The notes beneath the pieces were generated by a model, which did not search any database, was not told the DNA's origin, and saw nothing but the letters and a program-made list of their open reading frames with translations. A stretch of DNA of 64,000 bases from Doris montereyensis (lineage: Eukaryota; Mollusca; Gastropoda; Nudibranchia; Dorididae): positions 62,001 to 126,000 of the forward strand of contig JAXRKP010001063.1 of NCBI GenBank assembly GCA_037039925.1, written 5' to 3'. Within the stretch, counting starts at the first letter, position 1. Every line of letters begins with the position of its first letter. Below are positions 1 through 63,693 of the stretch, one piece after another. A program made the position numbers and the translations under genes.

Positions 1-430
1 CTAGGTGGCTATGTTTGTGTATGCATGTGAGTGGGTATGCATGTCTGTATGAAAGAATATAAGCATGTATGTATTTATGTGTCTTAATTTGTCTTTGTGT
101 CTAGGTGTCTGTGTGTCAGCGTGTGGAAGTGTGAGTGCATACTTGTGCATGTGTGTGTGTATTAGAGTGTGTATGTGTATCTGTCGGGGTGTATACGTTT
201 TAGTGCGTATATCTGTGTGTCTGTGTACCTTTATATCCCTTACTGTCGTATATAACTGTGTTGTTTTCATGTATATCTGTTCATATACATATGTATATTT
301 TATATATGTGTGTGTATGTGTGTTTATGTGTATGTATTCACTTTATATGTGTGTATCTATATATGTATTTATATGTGTTTATACATATATATGTATATAT
401 ATATATATATATATAGGTATATATATGTGT
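1..430. repeat. TG/TA-rich low-complexity tract
   Basis: Irregular TGTATG, TGTGTG and TATATA runs, grading into a pure TA run at about 395-416. Open frames here on both strands are products of the simple sequence and are not genes. Confidence 0.85.
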
Positions 431-540
431 AAGTAATATATATATGCACACACACACCCGAAAGCAGCAAAGTAATGAAAATTAGTATATTTGTATCATA
501 CTAATCAATTTGGCATATCATTATATAATTTTATACTGTT

Positions 541-607
541 GAATGTAAAGCGCCATATTTCATGGACACTAGGCGCTACATCAACAAATTATTATTATCA
601 TTATTAT
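541..607 (+). repeat. L2/CR1-type 3' tail fragment with ATT repeat
   Basis: Reads GTAAAGCGCC, then AGGCGCTACAT, then a run of ATT triplets. The same tail, in reverse orientation, ends the L2/CR1-type LINE at 51451-51530. This tail is common to LINEs and SINEs of many invertebrates, so the fragment may come from either. Confidence 0.6.
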
Positions 608-620
608 GGTGAAATGGGAA

Positions 621-790
621 TTTATGTAAAACTGAAAACTCTTTAAAACAAATGACCTGGTTACAAGTTTTTTTATACTTGTCTGGTAAGGGCAAAAAAA
701 TTGAGGGTGGTCAATGGACAGACAAGGATACAAATTTATAACCAGGTGATTTGTTTTAATTTTTATTTATGTCCTCAGTTTTACATAAAA
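621..790. mobile_element. Short hairpin MITE-like element
   Basis: Terminal inverted repeats TTATGTAAAACTGA at both ends, with a second inverted block inside (AAACAAATGACCTGGTTA against TAACCAGGTGATTTGTTT). About 170 bp can fold into one long hairpin. No target duplication is certain. Typical of a small non-autonomous DNA transposon; superfamily unknown. Confidence 0.6.
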
Positions 791-2160
791 TTGAATGTGA
801 CTGTGAGAAATAAGAACACCCAGAAACCATGAAGTTTCTTTAACACTTAGGTGATGAGCACCGGGCAGGGTGACCATCGTTGTCACGAAGACCCGAAGGC
901 ACACCGAAAACGTCTATGCAAACAAATGCCAGAAGGATGACAATTGTGAACAAAGTGTTTCCCCATTCCATTTGTTTGCAATCCTATGACTATGACCACT
1001 ACCGTTGATCGCTGACTAGAGCGGCTTATATAAAGCCTTCATATTAAGTAACAAATGACCGACTTACATTGTTTTCTATTTCTATATATATATATGCTTT
1101 GATATCATTGGTGTTGACAATCACTGTGTTCGTTAAAAACAACCCTGATTAAGTATCCGTCTTATATTGCTGTTGACATGCTTTGCACAGACTTCATGTC
1201 TACTTGATTGAGACACATACCGCTTATCATGTTGTAGTAACATTACCTTACATAGTCATCCCGAAAGATGGGTATGAAATGTGGACTGATACTGATAGTG
1301 ATACACATTCTCTAACTCGTTGGGTTTTTCTAAGTAGACAAATTCTATCCACCCATATTACTATTATAACCTGCTCAGAACAACCATCTGTCCATAACGA
1401 CGAGGTATACTCATTGGTGGTCGTTATGAACAGGTTATGATTAATTGAAAAGATTACAATTACATCTGCAGTTGCCATTGTGACCTGGCATTTAGGGGGA
1501 AATCTTGGTGGGGTTTTTTTAAGGGGCATTTTATATAATATAGAAAAAAATTGATTTCACAAAGATTGCAGTTTGCAGGCATTTAGGAGAAATGGGCATT
1601 GAGGCAGTAACTACTGTAGTTGGAATGCGATGGGTAACATTTATTGCATATTATTAAAACAAATTTTACAACTCTAAATAGGTTAAAGCTTGGGCCCTGG
1701 CCAAATTTCTAACAAGATTCTAAAGCATAAGGGTGAATTAAGAGGAAACAGTAATAATAAAAGGTTAGACAAAGAGTGAAAGGACAGAACTAGGACCTAC
1801 CAGCAGAGCCCACCAACCTCCCACATTTGTATCAGGAAAAGGGGGAAGGAAAGCTGTTTTCCTCCTTGTGGCTCAGCACTTTAAATTTAAGGAGCATGAC
1901 AAACATAGTCTTAGAACTTTAATTTGGCCATGGTTATCTTATTCACTAGCATGATGCTATTCATCAGATAGTTTGAGAGATACTGCCCTTGAACTTTTAT
2001 TCCAAAAATGTCATCGTTAAAATATGAGCAGCTAACACAGACAACATATCGTTGGCGAAACTGTCTAAACACATAGGTCCACCTGACGTAATTTTTCAGA
2101 AGCAAAAAATGTCACAAATCAGTAAAGATGTAATGAGCAAAATACAGGTCTATCAATGGT
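791..2160. other. No recognisable gene; one nested hairpin
   Basis: AT-rich non-coding sequence beyond the GT92 3' end. At about 1365-1440, ATAACCTG pairs with CAGGTTAT and the inner CATAACGAC pairs with GTCGTTATG, giving a nested hairpin. Nothing else is recognised. Confidence 0.5.
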
Positions 2161-2645
2161 AAAACATATTCAAGACAGGACGTTCAAATCTTGAAGATGA
2201 TCAGGCCATGGGCGCCCCAGTCTTCCGTGGCAGTCAAGAACATTGCACGTGTTCATCATTGATGCTTTGATGAGTGAGGACAGGCGACTGAAAATGCATT
2301 TTGCTTGTAGACCTGCCCCTGATCAAACTGTAAATGCTGCCAAGTATTGTGAAACACTCGACAGATCAAGAAGAGAAGCCCTGCGTCGAAAAAGACCAGG
2401 CTGCCCGAGGAAGTGCATCCTCTTGCAGAATGACAATGCCACACCGATACAATGAAATTGACAAAGAAGTGGCTTCAGATACAATTACAATGTTCTGCAA
2501 TGCTCACCACACAGATTGCTCCTTCAGATTAAACCCTGTTTGGACCCCATGAATGTCATATGTCAGAATAAAGCTTCGCTGAGGAAGGTCTCATTGAAGA
2601 AGTGAAAAATTGATTTCAATTTCTTGATGAGAATTTCTGAACAGA
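2160..2645 (+). pseudogene. mariner transposase relic
   Basis: Three pieces in different frames match mariner transposase in order: an HTH-end piece (FKTGRSNLEDD, about 2169-2245), the catalytic core piece with QTVNAAKYCETLD then KRPG and LLQNDNATP (2243-2452), and a C-terminal piece (LFGPHECHMSE, then FAEEGLIEEVKN, about 2530-2640). The NDNA segment carries the second catalytic Asp of the mariner DD34D triad. The stretch between HTH and core is largely deleted. No TIRs were found, so this is a dead copy. Confidence 0.75.
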
Positions 2646-2759
2646 GAAATAGATAAATAGTGAGAGTATTTTATATTAAACTTTCACTTTCATTGTGATC
2701 AAATTAGAACTTTCCAACTTATGGCTATTTTCACCTTAATCTCAAGACAGCCCTTATAG

Positions 2760-3030
2760 ATTTGTGAAAACTGAATTTTTTTGTATAATATTTGAAAAAA
2801 TATTTTTGGGTATAATAAAACATATGCTATTATTGCTATGTTCAAAAATTCATGAAAACAAGAATTAATTTAGATCTATCTACTAATACTAAGACAAAAT
2901 TCCGATCTGATAAAATTTAAATACTGTATCAAATGAGTTGTGTGCAAAGCTGGAAAGAAATTTGTAAAAAAAGTAGAAGCCTATCGATATTGACCGTGGT
3001 GAATTTTGGGGGCAAAATCTAGATCTAAGT
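2760..3030 (+). repeat. Fragment of dispersed repeat family A
   Basis: Matches 50100-50300 in the same orientation, sharing TTCAAAAATTCAT, CCGATCTGAT, GAAAGAAATTTGT and GCCTATCGATA in the same order. This is the 3' part of the family seen at 36800-39060 and 49122-50340. It stops before the AAGATGGC motif of the other copies. Confidence 0.65.
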
Positions 3031-3539
3031 CTAAGTAGAAAGCCACGTAGCCGAGATAAAGGCTGCCTGAGATGGAGGCTGGCCGACTAAATGCTCATTA
3101 CTCACCGTCACAAAAAGTATCAAGTATAATAATTGAGCTTTAGATTACATCTTTTATATGATAATCCGAGTTGTAGATTAGCATAATTTGTTAGGTTTCA
3201 ATATAAAGATACTATTTTTTCTTCATCCTCACCCTTTCCAACGTTTTTTTTACTAGAACTTGCAACATCAGGCTAGTGTAGCCCAAGTAGACAACCTGAT
3301 GCATCGATATTGAAGCTTAGTCTGTAGTCAACCTCTAACGTTTACAGTTTACAAGTGAAAGCAAAATTGCTGGTTTTGATTTTGAATTTCGTTAACGATT
3401 GATACTAGAGCTATCTGTTCTGTTCCTTCTTGGATTTATTATTTAAACTATTTCACATTATTTACTGTGTTACATACACTATAGAGGATTTCGAGATTCC
3501 TTCACACAGAGAGTTGTTCTAATTCAGTGGAATTATTCT

Positions 3540-3905
3540 GTTACTAGATTAGATCTAGATGATCTCAATTTCAGATCTAGAAAATCTAGATCTAGATCTC
3601 TAGATTTTGATAAGGCAGTCTTCAAGTTTGTGTTGTCTCCAGTCGCATATATATCTCTATAAAATTTATCATTAATATCATCATTGATGATTTTCAAAGA
3701 TGGACTGTTCTCCTGTTCATATACTTGGATTATTTAATTTACTGTACCTTTCTTCAAATACCGGTACTCTGGATTGTAATAGTAGGACATCGTCACCTCC
3801 ATCTACAGAATCTACACAGTCAAAATAATTTCCCTCACTTTAATATATCAATCTCTATTGCAAGGATCTAGATCTAGCTAGATCTAAAATTTAATCTAGA
3901 TCTAA
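3540..3905. repeat. AGATCT/TCTAGA-rich stretch
   Basis: Two clusters (3545-3605 and 3865-3905) of overlapping AGATCTAGATCT palindromes. Isolated units recur at 7160, 7545, 23812 and 39840. They look like short palindromic simple sequence; no function is evident. Confidence 0.7.
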
Positions 3906-3978
3906 CCCAGCTTGATTATTTAAAAAAGAATATTGAAAATATTGTACCATCTAGATTAGATATCTCAACTTTCTCAAA

Positions 3979-4087
3979 ATGCAGAGAAAATGTTCTGTGT
4001 TTAATTGCCGTTCAGTATATTGAAAGTGACAAGACATGCAAAAGAGTGTCGGTATATTTTGTTCACGAACTAGATCTACAGGATCAG
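3979..4087 (+). pseudogene. THAP-like zinc-finger exon, frame broken
   Basis: ATG at 3979 opens MQRKCSVFNCRSVY, which fits the THAP start (M, basic residues, C-x4-C). An in-frame TGA follows, and the next frame continues SDKTCKRVSVYFVHE and ends at a consensus donor, CAG then GTATGT. The THAP FPKD box is degraded to FVHE. THAP domains bind DNA in host regulators and in P-element-type transposases. The Mutator-like element starts a few hundred bp downstream, but a link is not shown. Confidence 0.5.
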
Positions 4088-4301
4088 GTATGTGAAATAT
4101 TATCATTCCTATTCTTCTATTTTTCAAAGTATAATCTTAACCCAAGAAAAGCGCAGCTTGTTGCCCCGATCGCTTCCAAAATATCAAGCCAGAGAGGCTC
4201 TGCCGTGATACATGAAGCCTGCACTGGACATGTGACCATGTGATTGACACCTCTAATACTCGCTAAAGCGTTGTACAACTAGCAATAGTATTATGTCTTA
4301 G

Positions 4302-6746
4302 TCAAGGCGTTAGCGGGGAAGGTTATGCATTTATCGGTCATGTTATGTAATAACACCACCGAGCGCGCATATTGTAGCTTTAGCCGTCTCCACCCAGGCA
4401 AACCTGCCCTGTCATTGAACTTGAAGCGAAGGGCGTATTACACTTGCGAACCTACAATCTTCAAACGGCATCGCACACTACACTTGGGAACCTAAAAACT
4501 CCAAAGGGCACCAAACATTACACTTACGAACCTATCCGATATGGGGGCGAATATCGGATTTTGCTCGAATATGGGGACACTGTTCGATTACAAATATTTG
4601 GTTGAGAAGAGAAACTAGCGTCAATAGCGGATTTTGTGTTTTTCTTTGAATCAAATATGAGTGCATATAACCACACACTGCGGCAAATGTAATATTAGCT
4701 TGCGTCACCCAAGCTACCTGCGCCCCTGCGTCACCCAAGCACAAACACAAAAAGGCCAAAAAACAATACAACCAAATTCCAGGTCATGAGTTCAACTCAC
4801 GGCAATAAACATGTGAGTCATAGCGTGTGACAACACAGTGGCGACAAGCCTTTACAATCTCAAGTCAAAGGCGTAAACACAATTTGCGATACCTTGTGCA
4901 AAAGAATTTTGACATTCTGATTTTCATATTTACAACTGGTGCTGGTGCTAACTGAAAATCCGAGGCTAAATAAACCACTATACCCCCTCATACTTACAAC
5001 TACTGTCACACTGCGACTGTGAGGACTGCAACAATACGATGGATATACAGATAGTTGAGACAAGTAAAGGCAAGTCAGCTATTCAACTGTAAGGACACCT
5101 GTACAGACTAATGAAGGAGAGCAAAACTTCAAGAACGTGGTGCTGCACTAGAAAAAATTGCAATGCGAGAGTGACAATAAAACTTGGAACAACCAATGTC
5201 CTTCATGGGATGACTGTTCATGACCACGATGTAGATTTCGCTTCTTCCCAAGCAAAGCCATTCAGACAAGCCTGCAAGACAAAAGCGGAAGATGATTTGA
5301 CACAGGCCCCGAAAAATTCTCATCAGAGGCTCAGCATACACCAACAGACTGCTTGACACAGAGGGACATGAGCAACACCCGCATGGCCATGTGGAAACCG
5401 AGGAGAAAAAGCCAACTAAAGCTGCTTGTGACACGACTGGAGATTCTGGAAGCACCGTCATCAATTTCTACCAAGCACGACACATGTGTAAAGACTAACC
5501 TACAGAATCAGATAGCCTGCATCTACAGTCCATGAGCACTGGAAGATCTGAAGGGCATCTAGGACATGTTCGGTGATGGGACATTCAAGAGCAGTCCAAA
5601 GCACTTCTTTCAGATCTACACAATCATTACCTACGCACATGGACACTACATCATCCACATGCCCGTAGCTTTTTCTTCCTCCGGGGAAGTCTACTGAGAT
5701 CTATTGCGCCATGTTCAATTTTCTCAACACCATCTACCAAAAAGTCAATGGAGAGAACCTTACTTGATAGTAAAACCCTGCATATTGACTTTGAGAAAGC
5801 GATCCCCAAGGCAGCAACGGAGACGTTTCCAGGAATGACGGTGAAAAACTGCTTATTCCACTTTAAAAAGAACTGGTGGCGGAAGATCCAGGAGTTGGGA
5901 CTGTCTGGTGAATACAAATCTCAAGATTCAGAAATAGGCCAGTTCTTGAAGCTCCCTTTTGGACTGCCCTTTTTGATTACCTGGACATTTATGAAAGCTT
6001 CGCCTTTGACATCTTGTTCCAGGCATACCTGACGGAGACCTACATCTGCAGCAATTCTACATTCCCACCAACTTTGTGGGACAGCACTGATGTCAGTAAG
6101 AGAACAACAAATGGGTGTGAAGCATTCCGCCGAAAGCTGAATGGCCTTTTTTTTACACCAGTCATCCGTCTTTTTTTAGCCCTTCGACCGCCTACAAGAA
6201 GTGCTGTTTGAAAATCATTTCAAGATGCGCGATGGCAGCAGCAATCCAGTACAAGGGACGGAGCCCTTGAAAAAAACAAGTTCCTGAAGAAAGTCTGCTT
6301 TATGTCATTGCCGAAGAGTCTACCATGTAAATAGTGTACATAGTTTTATCCAGTACTGTGAACAATAAAATTAAACACAAACATTCCTAACGCGGGCTTA
6401 TACCAGTATGAGACATTCCCAAGCCTGTAAACGCAGAGGGGAATGCATTAAGTACGAGCACAGCTCGATTACAAATCGTCAGGTTCACAAATGCAATGCT
6501 TTAATTTTTGTTGAACCACTATTGGTTCACAAGTGTAATGTTTAAATTTGCTTAAAATTGAGTATGTTCGCAACTGTGATGTTTTGAAAAAAAGGTTCGC
6601 AGTGTAATGCTCCCAAGCGAAGGTAACAGTGGCTTTGACCGGATGATTGACATTTGATCCTTCAATTGCAAGCCTAGCACTGTGTAGAGCAAAGTATTTT
6701 GAAGTCATGGCGTTAGCAGGGAAAGTTACGCGTTTATTGTTATATA
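4302..6746 (+). mobile_element. Mutator-like element (MULE), decayed
   Basis: The transposase relic (5039-6230) is flanked on both sides by inverted arrays of a subterminal motif. Copies near CATTACACTTACGAACC occur at about 4435-4535, and the reverse complement GGTTCACAAGTGTAATG occurs at about 6480-6615. A 33-bp sequence beginning GGCGTTAGC recurs in direct orientation at about 4304 and 6712. Exact termini and the target duplication (usually 8-11 bp in MULEs) were not resolved, so the limits are approximate. Confidence 0.6.
5039..6230 (+). pseudogene. MULE transposase with N-terminal FLYWCH domain, broken
   Basis: ATG 5039 opens a FLYWCH zinc-finger pattern: VETSKGKSAIQL, an in-frame TAA at 5090, then GHLYRLMKESK, RTWCCTRKN, C-x-ARVTI and a VHDHD His pair by about 5240. 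The MULE core follows after a frame change at 5566: DGTFKSSPKHFFQIYTI (first catalytic Asp region), then TLHIDFEKAIPKAATETFPG and CLFHFKKNWWRKIQ (5755-5890), FGLPFL, and a TTNGCEAFRRKLN segment at 6090-6145. Several frameshifts and stops separate these, so no active enzyme is made. FLYWCH plus MULE is a known animal transposase architecture. Confidence 0.8.
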
Positions 6747-6749
6747 TAT

Positions 6750-8210
6750 ACTAAAGCAATGTTTTGATAGATGAGAAGGTAAATTAGTCTGATGTAGACT
6801 TTTTGTCTTCAATAAGAGATATAATTTATTACATGCACTGTATGAGAATGTTTCCTTATTGTTCAAAAGCGTTGTAATATAGCACACTCCTGCTGAAAAC
6901 CACTTGTTTTTCGGGTTGTCATAATTCTACATGTCAATACATTGTGTGAAATTAAAAAGTCAATGCAAAAAGGATTTCAACCTATCATGCCCCCCCCCCC
7001 CAACCCGACACACACACCTCATCCTCTTCTACACGTTACAAACCTATCAGTCTTTACAAGAGCTTGCAATTTTCTTATGTCTTGACATATCAGCAGATAT
7101 TCAATTTCAAAAGCTTCTATGGGCACATAATGACGTAATCCATTCAAATTACAATCAAAGTACATGTATAGATCAAGATCTAATCTTGAAATTAAGTTGC
7201 ACATTATTGCCAATTTTTTCAGTCATCATATTTTATTCAAGCTCCCTTCATTGAAATATATAATATTGGTTTCTGACTATGTGTCTATCTCTCTCTCTCT
7301 CTCTTTTTATCTTTCTCTCCCTCTCCCGTATGTCTGTCTGTCTCTCTCTGAAGAGTACAATGTTAGTGTTACTATTCCTGTTTTTGAAAGTGTAATCTTG
7401 AACTTAAATTTATATACACATTTATGCCATCTTATTTTGTTAAGACTCCCTTTCATTAACATAATGTAGATCTAATTGCTCTCAGTCTGTCTGTATGTAT
7501 GTGAAAAATAAAATGTTATTTCACATGTTTCTTCAAAGTACATGTATAGATCTAGATCTAATCTTGAAATTAAGTTACACACTGCCTGACTCTGACTATC
7601 TATCTCCCTCTCCCTCTCTGTCTCTGTATTGTGATGTCTCTGTCTCTCACTCTCGGAGTCTCTGTCTGTCTCTCTATTGTGCTCTCTCTCTCTCTCTCTC
7701 TCTTCGAAAAAAAACCCCGTTGGAAAGGGTGAAGATGAAGAGAAAATGGTATTTTTATATTGAAACCTAACAAATTATGTAAAGCCTGACCATGCAGCCA
7801 CGTGCACCCCCCCCACCCCTCCCGCTCTGTATGTTACCTCATCTCTCTCTCTTTCATTGTCTCTGTCTGTCTGTCTGCCTCTCTCTCTGATTTTCTCCGT
7901 CCTCTCTATTCGTCTTTTTTTATTTTCCTCGTTCTCTTTATGTCTCCTTTTTGTTTTTCCTTTTCTCTTCTTTTTTTCTTTCAGATTTTGTTTTAGACCT
8001 TGTCCTAGGTTTTATCATTGGATGAATATTATAACTTTCTAAGGTTGATTACAAAGTCACACCCTTTTATTACAATGTCATATATGTATATCCTCAAAGA
8101 AGCAATCAAATGTAGAAATGTAAACAATCAATTAATTGATTAGGATTATCAGGAATTTTTAGAAGTTTAGATATTTCCTTAATGTAAGGAAAGAATGGCC
8201 TGAAAAGCAT
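6750..8210. repeat. Pyrimidine microsatellites and a duplicated 60-bp block
   Basis: C(10) at about 6988 and 7806, and TCTC/TCTG tracts at 7270-7350, 7600-7705 and 7840-7990. A block beginning CAAAGTACATGTATAGATC is present at 7156 and again at 7535, about 380 bp apart. Open frames here are low-complexity artefacts. Confidence 0.75.
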
Positions 8211-8218
8211 CCTCTTTG
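8211..8218. repeat. 8-bp target-site duplication (left) of hAT element
   Basis: CCTCTTTG immediately left of the terminal repeat at 8219; identical to 9215-9222. Confidence 0.85.
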
Positions 8219-9214
8219 TAGGCCTGGGCGAACCTCAAGAATTACTCAATCGCTCATGATCATGGCTTCTTGATCTAAGATTCGATGCTCAAACAGTGAT
8301 CATAGACTCGTGGCGTTCATCACTGATCATAGCATCGAACAAATTCATATATATCTATATCTTCAACACATTAGTCTCTGACTACATTAATTAATAATTC
8401 CCTATAATCCCAGTTTAAAAGCGAAACTAACTGCCACCTATCGATACTTTCCTTTAGACAGTCTGCTCGATGGCTCGTGGCATCCAGCAAATGTGTCTGT
8501 CGATGCCTTCAACAAACCAATCTTTGACTGCATTACATTCATTCTAATCCCAAACTGAAAGTAAAACAAGCTGCCACCAATACCACTATCAAATAAATGC
8601 CTGCTCGATTCCTTCTGGCTGTTGATCAGCCAAGTTTTTAGACTGTGTGACGACAGGAAGACGGGGCGGGATGATAGTACTGTAGTGTGTTAGTGGGACG
8701 GAACGGGATGGGGAGAGCAGGCATGGGTTGAGAGGGGGAGGCCATGTTTCTTTGAAAGTCGCAGCTCGCTCGTTTGTTGGTTGGGATGACAGAGGAAGGA
8801 GAAAAAATGTGGCAGGGCTCTGCCAGGGTATCATTTCAACCACGTCTAAAAATAGCTATGTAATATTGAGCAATAAGGACCATTTCATAAAATAATAGGG
8901 ACTAATTCCCGGTCTGAACCTCTAAGTCAGTGTCTGGACGTTTACCCCACCCGCCCATCCTCATTGACGCTTGTCGCAGTGTTTTTCCGCTGTCAGTCCC
9001 AGTCATAACCTCTCTCTCTCTCTCTCCCTCGCCGCATGCGGTTGGCTGTGGTGAAGCATTATGCATCAAAACTATATGACCATGTGCGTAGTTGTGACCA
9101 TGGTCATAACTGGGATCGTGCGCATAGCTGTGACCACGATCGAAGTTCCAGCTCGATTACACTTTATCGTAGGCTGCTCATGATCAAGTGGAGAGCGATC
9201 AGTGCCCAGGCCTA
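8219..9214. mobile_element. Non-autonomous hAT element, 996 bp, complete
   Basis: Terminal inverted repeats TAGGCCTGGGC at 8219 and, as complement, at 9204-9214. An identical 8-bp duplication, CCTCTTTG, flanks both ends; 8 bp is diagnostic of the hAT superfamily, and this TIR resembles common hAT termini. Subterminal regions are rich in short palindromes around TGATCA and GACCATGGTC. The interior has no transposase-like frame, so movement would need an enzyme in trans. It lies about 270 bp beyond the stop codon of the GT92 gene and may sit inside or near its 3' UTR. Confidence 0.88.
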
Positions 9215-9222
9215 CCTCTTTG
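9215..9222. repeat. 8-bp target-site duplication (right) of hAT element
   Basis: CCTCTTTG immediately right of 9214; identical to 8211-8218. Confidence 0.85.
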
Positions 9223-9485
9223 AGAAGGAAGGTTTGAGATGATATTTTCTGATTGGTAAAAGAATTCTCCCTTAGTGTAAAGGATAAATTTAAAAGACAT
9301 TTCCTCAACATAAAAAAGATAATGAAACAATGCAAGTGTCAGAGTTCAGAGGAAAAGTTAAGTACTTTTTGGGTTACATCCTTATAAATGGAAGATTTTC
9401 TGTCTAAACGAATGTCATTGATTAAAAAAAAAAAATCTCATTAACAGTAAATGCATTTTATCAATGTGAACACAGGTACACTGTA

Positions 9486-62217
<52,732 letters not shown>

Positions 62218-62579
62218 CTAAATGAAAAAAAGAAATATTCTAGATATTTGAAGTCCAACAATAGACGTTTTAAGCATAATCAATGTACTTTATCAAATTA
62301 AAAGAGAAAAAAAAAAAAAATTTGTTTACTACTACATGGTAATATTTTATGCCTTATCTTCAAGTTAAAAATGAATTCTCTCAAGGAACAAAATTTGTTC
62401 TTTTAATGTATCAGATATAGATAACACATCCAATCTTTTCATAAGGAAGAGGTTAAAAGGAATTGGGACAACCGTCTCTGAAGAGCTCAACTGTATTAAA
62501 GCAGCAAAGGAGATGAGATGCTTCTCGTTAACATGGTCTGTTGAAGGAAAACTGTCCGCTCAAGATTGTAAGAACAAGG

Positions 62580-62890
62580 CGGTGTAGCCGAACCGTAGTG
62601 CTGTGAGCTTATAATCATAACAATACTGGTTCCAGTTCCACGGCTGGCACAGGGGATTTTTTCACAACCTTGTATTCTAAGAAAGATACTTCACTCTACT
62701 TTCCTCACGTGACTCTGATAAGAATGAGTATCCAGCTATAAAGAGAAAAATCTTGTCAGAGGGTTCGTACAAAAAGCCTTAAAGACTTGTGAACTGTACA
62801 TTCCCCCATGAGTTGAGAAGGACTGAATGAAATTGCCTGCTGGGGGATAAATGATGTACAGGCAGTGAGCCTGCACTTGTGTGTTGATAC
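62580..62890 (+). mobile_element. tRNA-derived SINE, family S copy 2
   Basis: Head GGTGTAGCCGAACCGTAGTG, with the degraded B-box region GGTTCCAGTTCC at about 62629. The body matches 58600-58940 (TTGTATTCTAAGAAAGATAC, CTCTACTTTCCTCACGTGA, GAGTTGAGAAGGACT, GGGGATAAATGATG). Confidence 0.72.
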
Positions 62891-63079
62891 GAACTGTAAA
62901 TATTTACCTTAAAGTCCACAGAATCGACATCAGCAAATATCTAAACCAACCAGAAAATTCCATTCAGGACTAACATGACCATTTTTCATTTTCATCGACT
63001 CCCAGACGACAACATGAATAGAGTTTAATTTTCTAGGCTTTGTGGCTTTTCACTCGCAACAAAACTTCTAGGATTTTAA

Positions 63080-63650
63080 CATGTCTATTCGACAAATCGG
63101 ACTATGAATTTCAGTGCTTCTTATTTAGAAGAGTTGGAAGATCTCAATAAGAGGAGAGATTTGTTTTACCACTTAAGGGGAGAAGCTTGATATCATTTGT
63201 CTGGAAGAAGATACACACTTCTTAGAAAATCAGATGTGAATGGGGCTATAAATGTTGCTTTAACTCATTATTTTCACCATCCCAAGACACAGCGATCTTG
63301 TTAAATAACACATTCCAGCTCTCCCTTCATCATACATTGGTCAACATTAAAGGAAACGTAGTCATGATTAACATCATCATGGATAATTATAGATGCATGT
63401 TAGTAAATACATATTAGACGACAATAGTTCCTTCACAAAGCTGAATAGCAATATCATACATTTTGGAGATAAAAACATTATCGTAGCAAGGGACTTCTTA
63501 CCCTAAAATAAATGGTAAAAATTATGAACATAACACAATAGTCCCACTATATCTATAGAAGAAGAAGTGAAGGACTCATTGTCTTACTACAAGAACAGAA
63601 TACAATTTAGAGCTTCAGACGTACATACAGTAAAAGAAACTTAAAAGCAC
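63080..63650 (+). pseudogene. L1/Tx1-like endonuclease relic
   Basis: Scattered over frames: KRRDLFYHLRG-like (about 63150), a CEWGYKC-like segment (about 63240), ILLNNTFQLSL (about 63300), VVMINIIMDNYRC (about 63360-63400) and IIVARDF (about 63480). The order and spacing fit an L1/Tx1 apurinic endonuclease (ending GDFN, here ARDF). Heavily decayed; the RTE copy at 63694 follows directly. Confidence 0.45.
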
Positions 63651-63693
63651 TACTATCCTAGACTGGACTAAATTTCTTGCTTGTGTTGGTCAC

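Noticed and set aside
65..436. 123-codon Cys/Tyr/Val-rich frame resembling a membrane protein
   Set aside because: Product of TG/TA simple sequence; no family resemblance.
4304..6746. 33-bp direct repeats as target duplication of the Mutator-like element
   Set aside because: Too long and too diverged for a MULE duplication of 8-11 bp; left as an unexplained repeat.
7164..8042. Leu/Ser-rich frames resembling signal peptides
   Set aside because: They come from TCTC/TCTG tracts.
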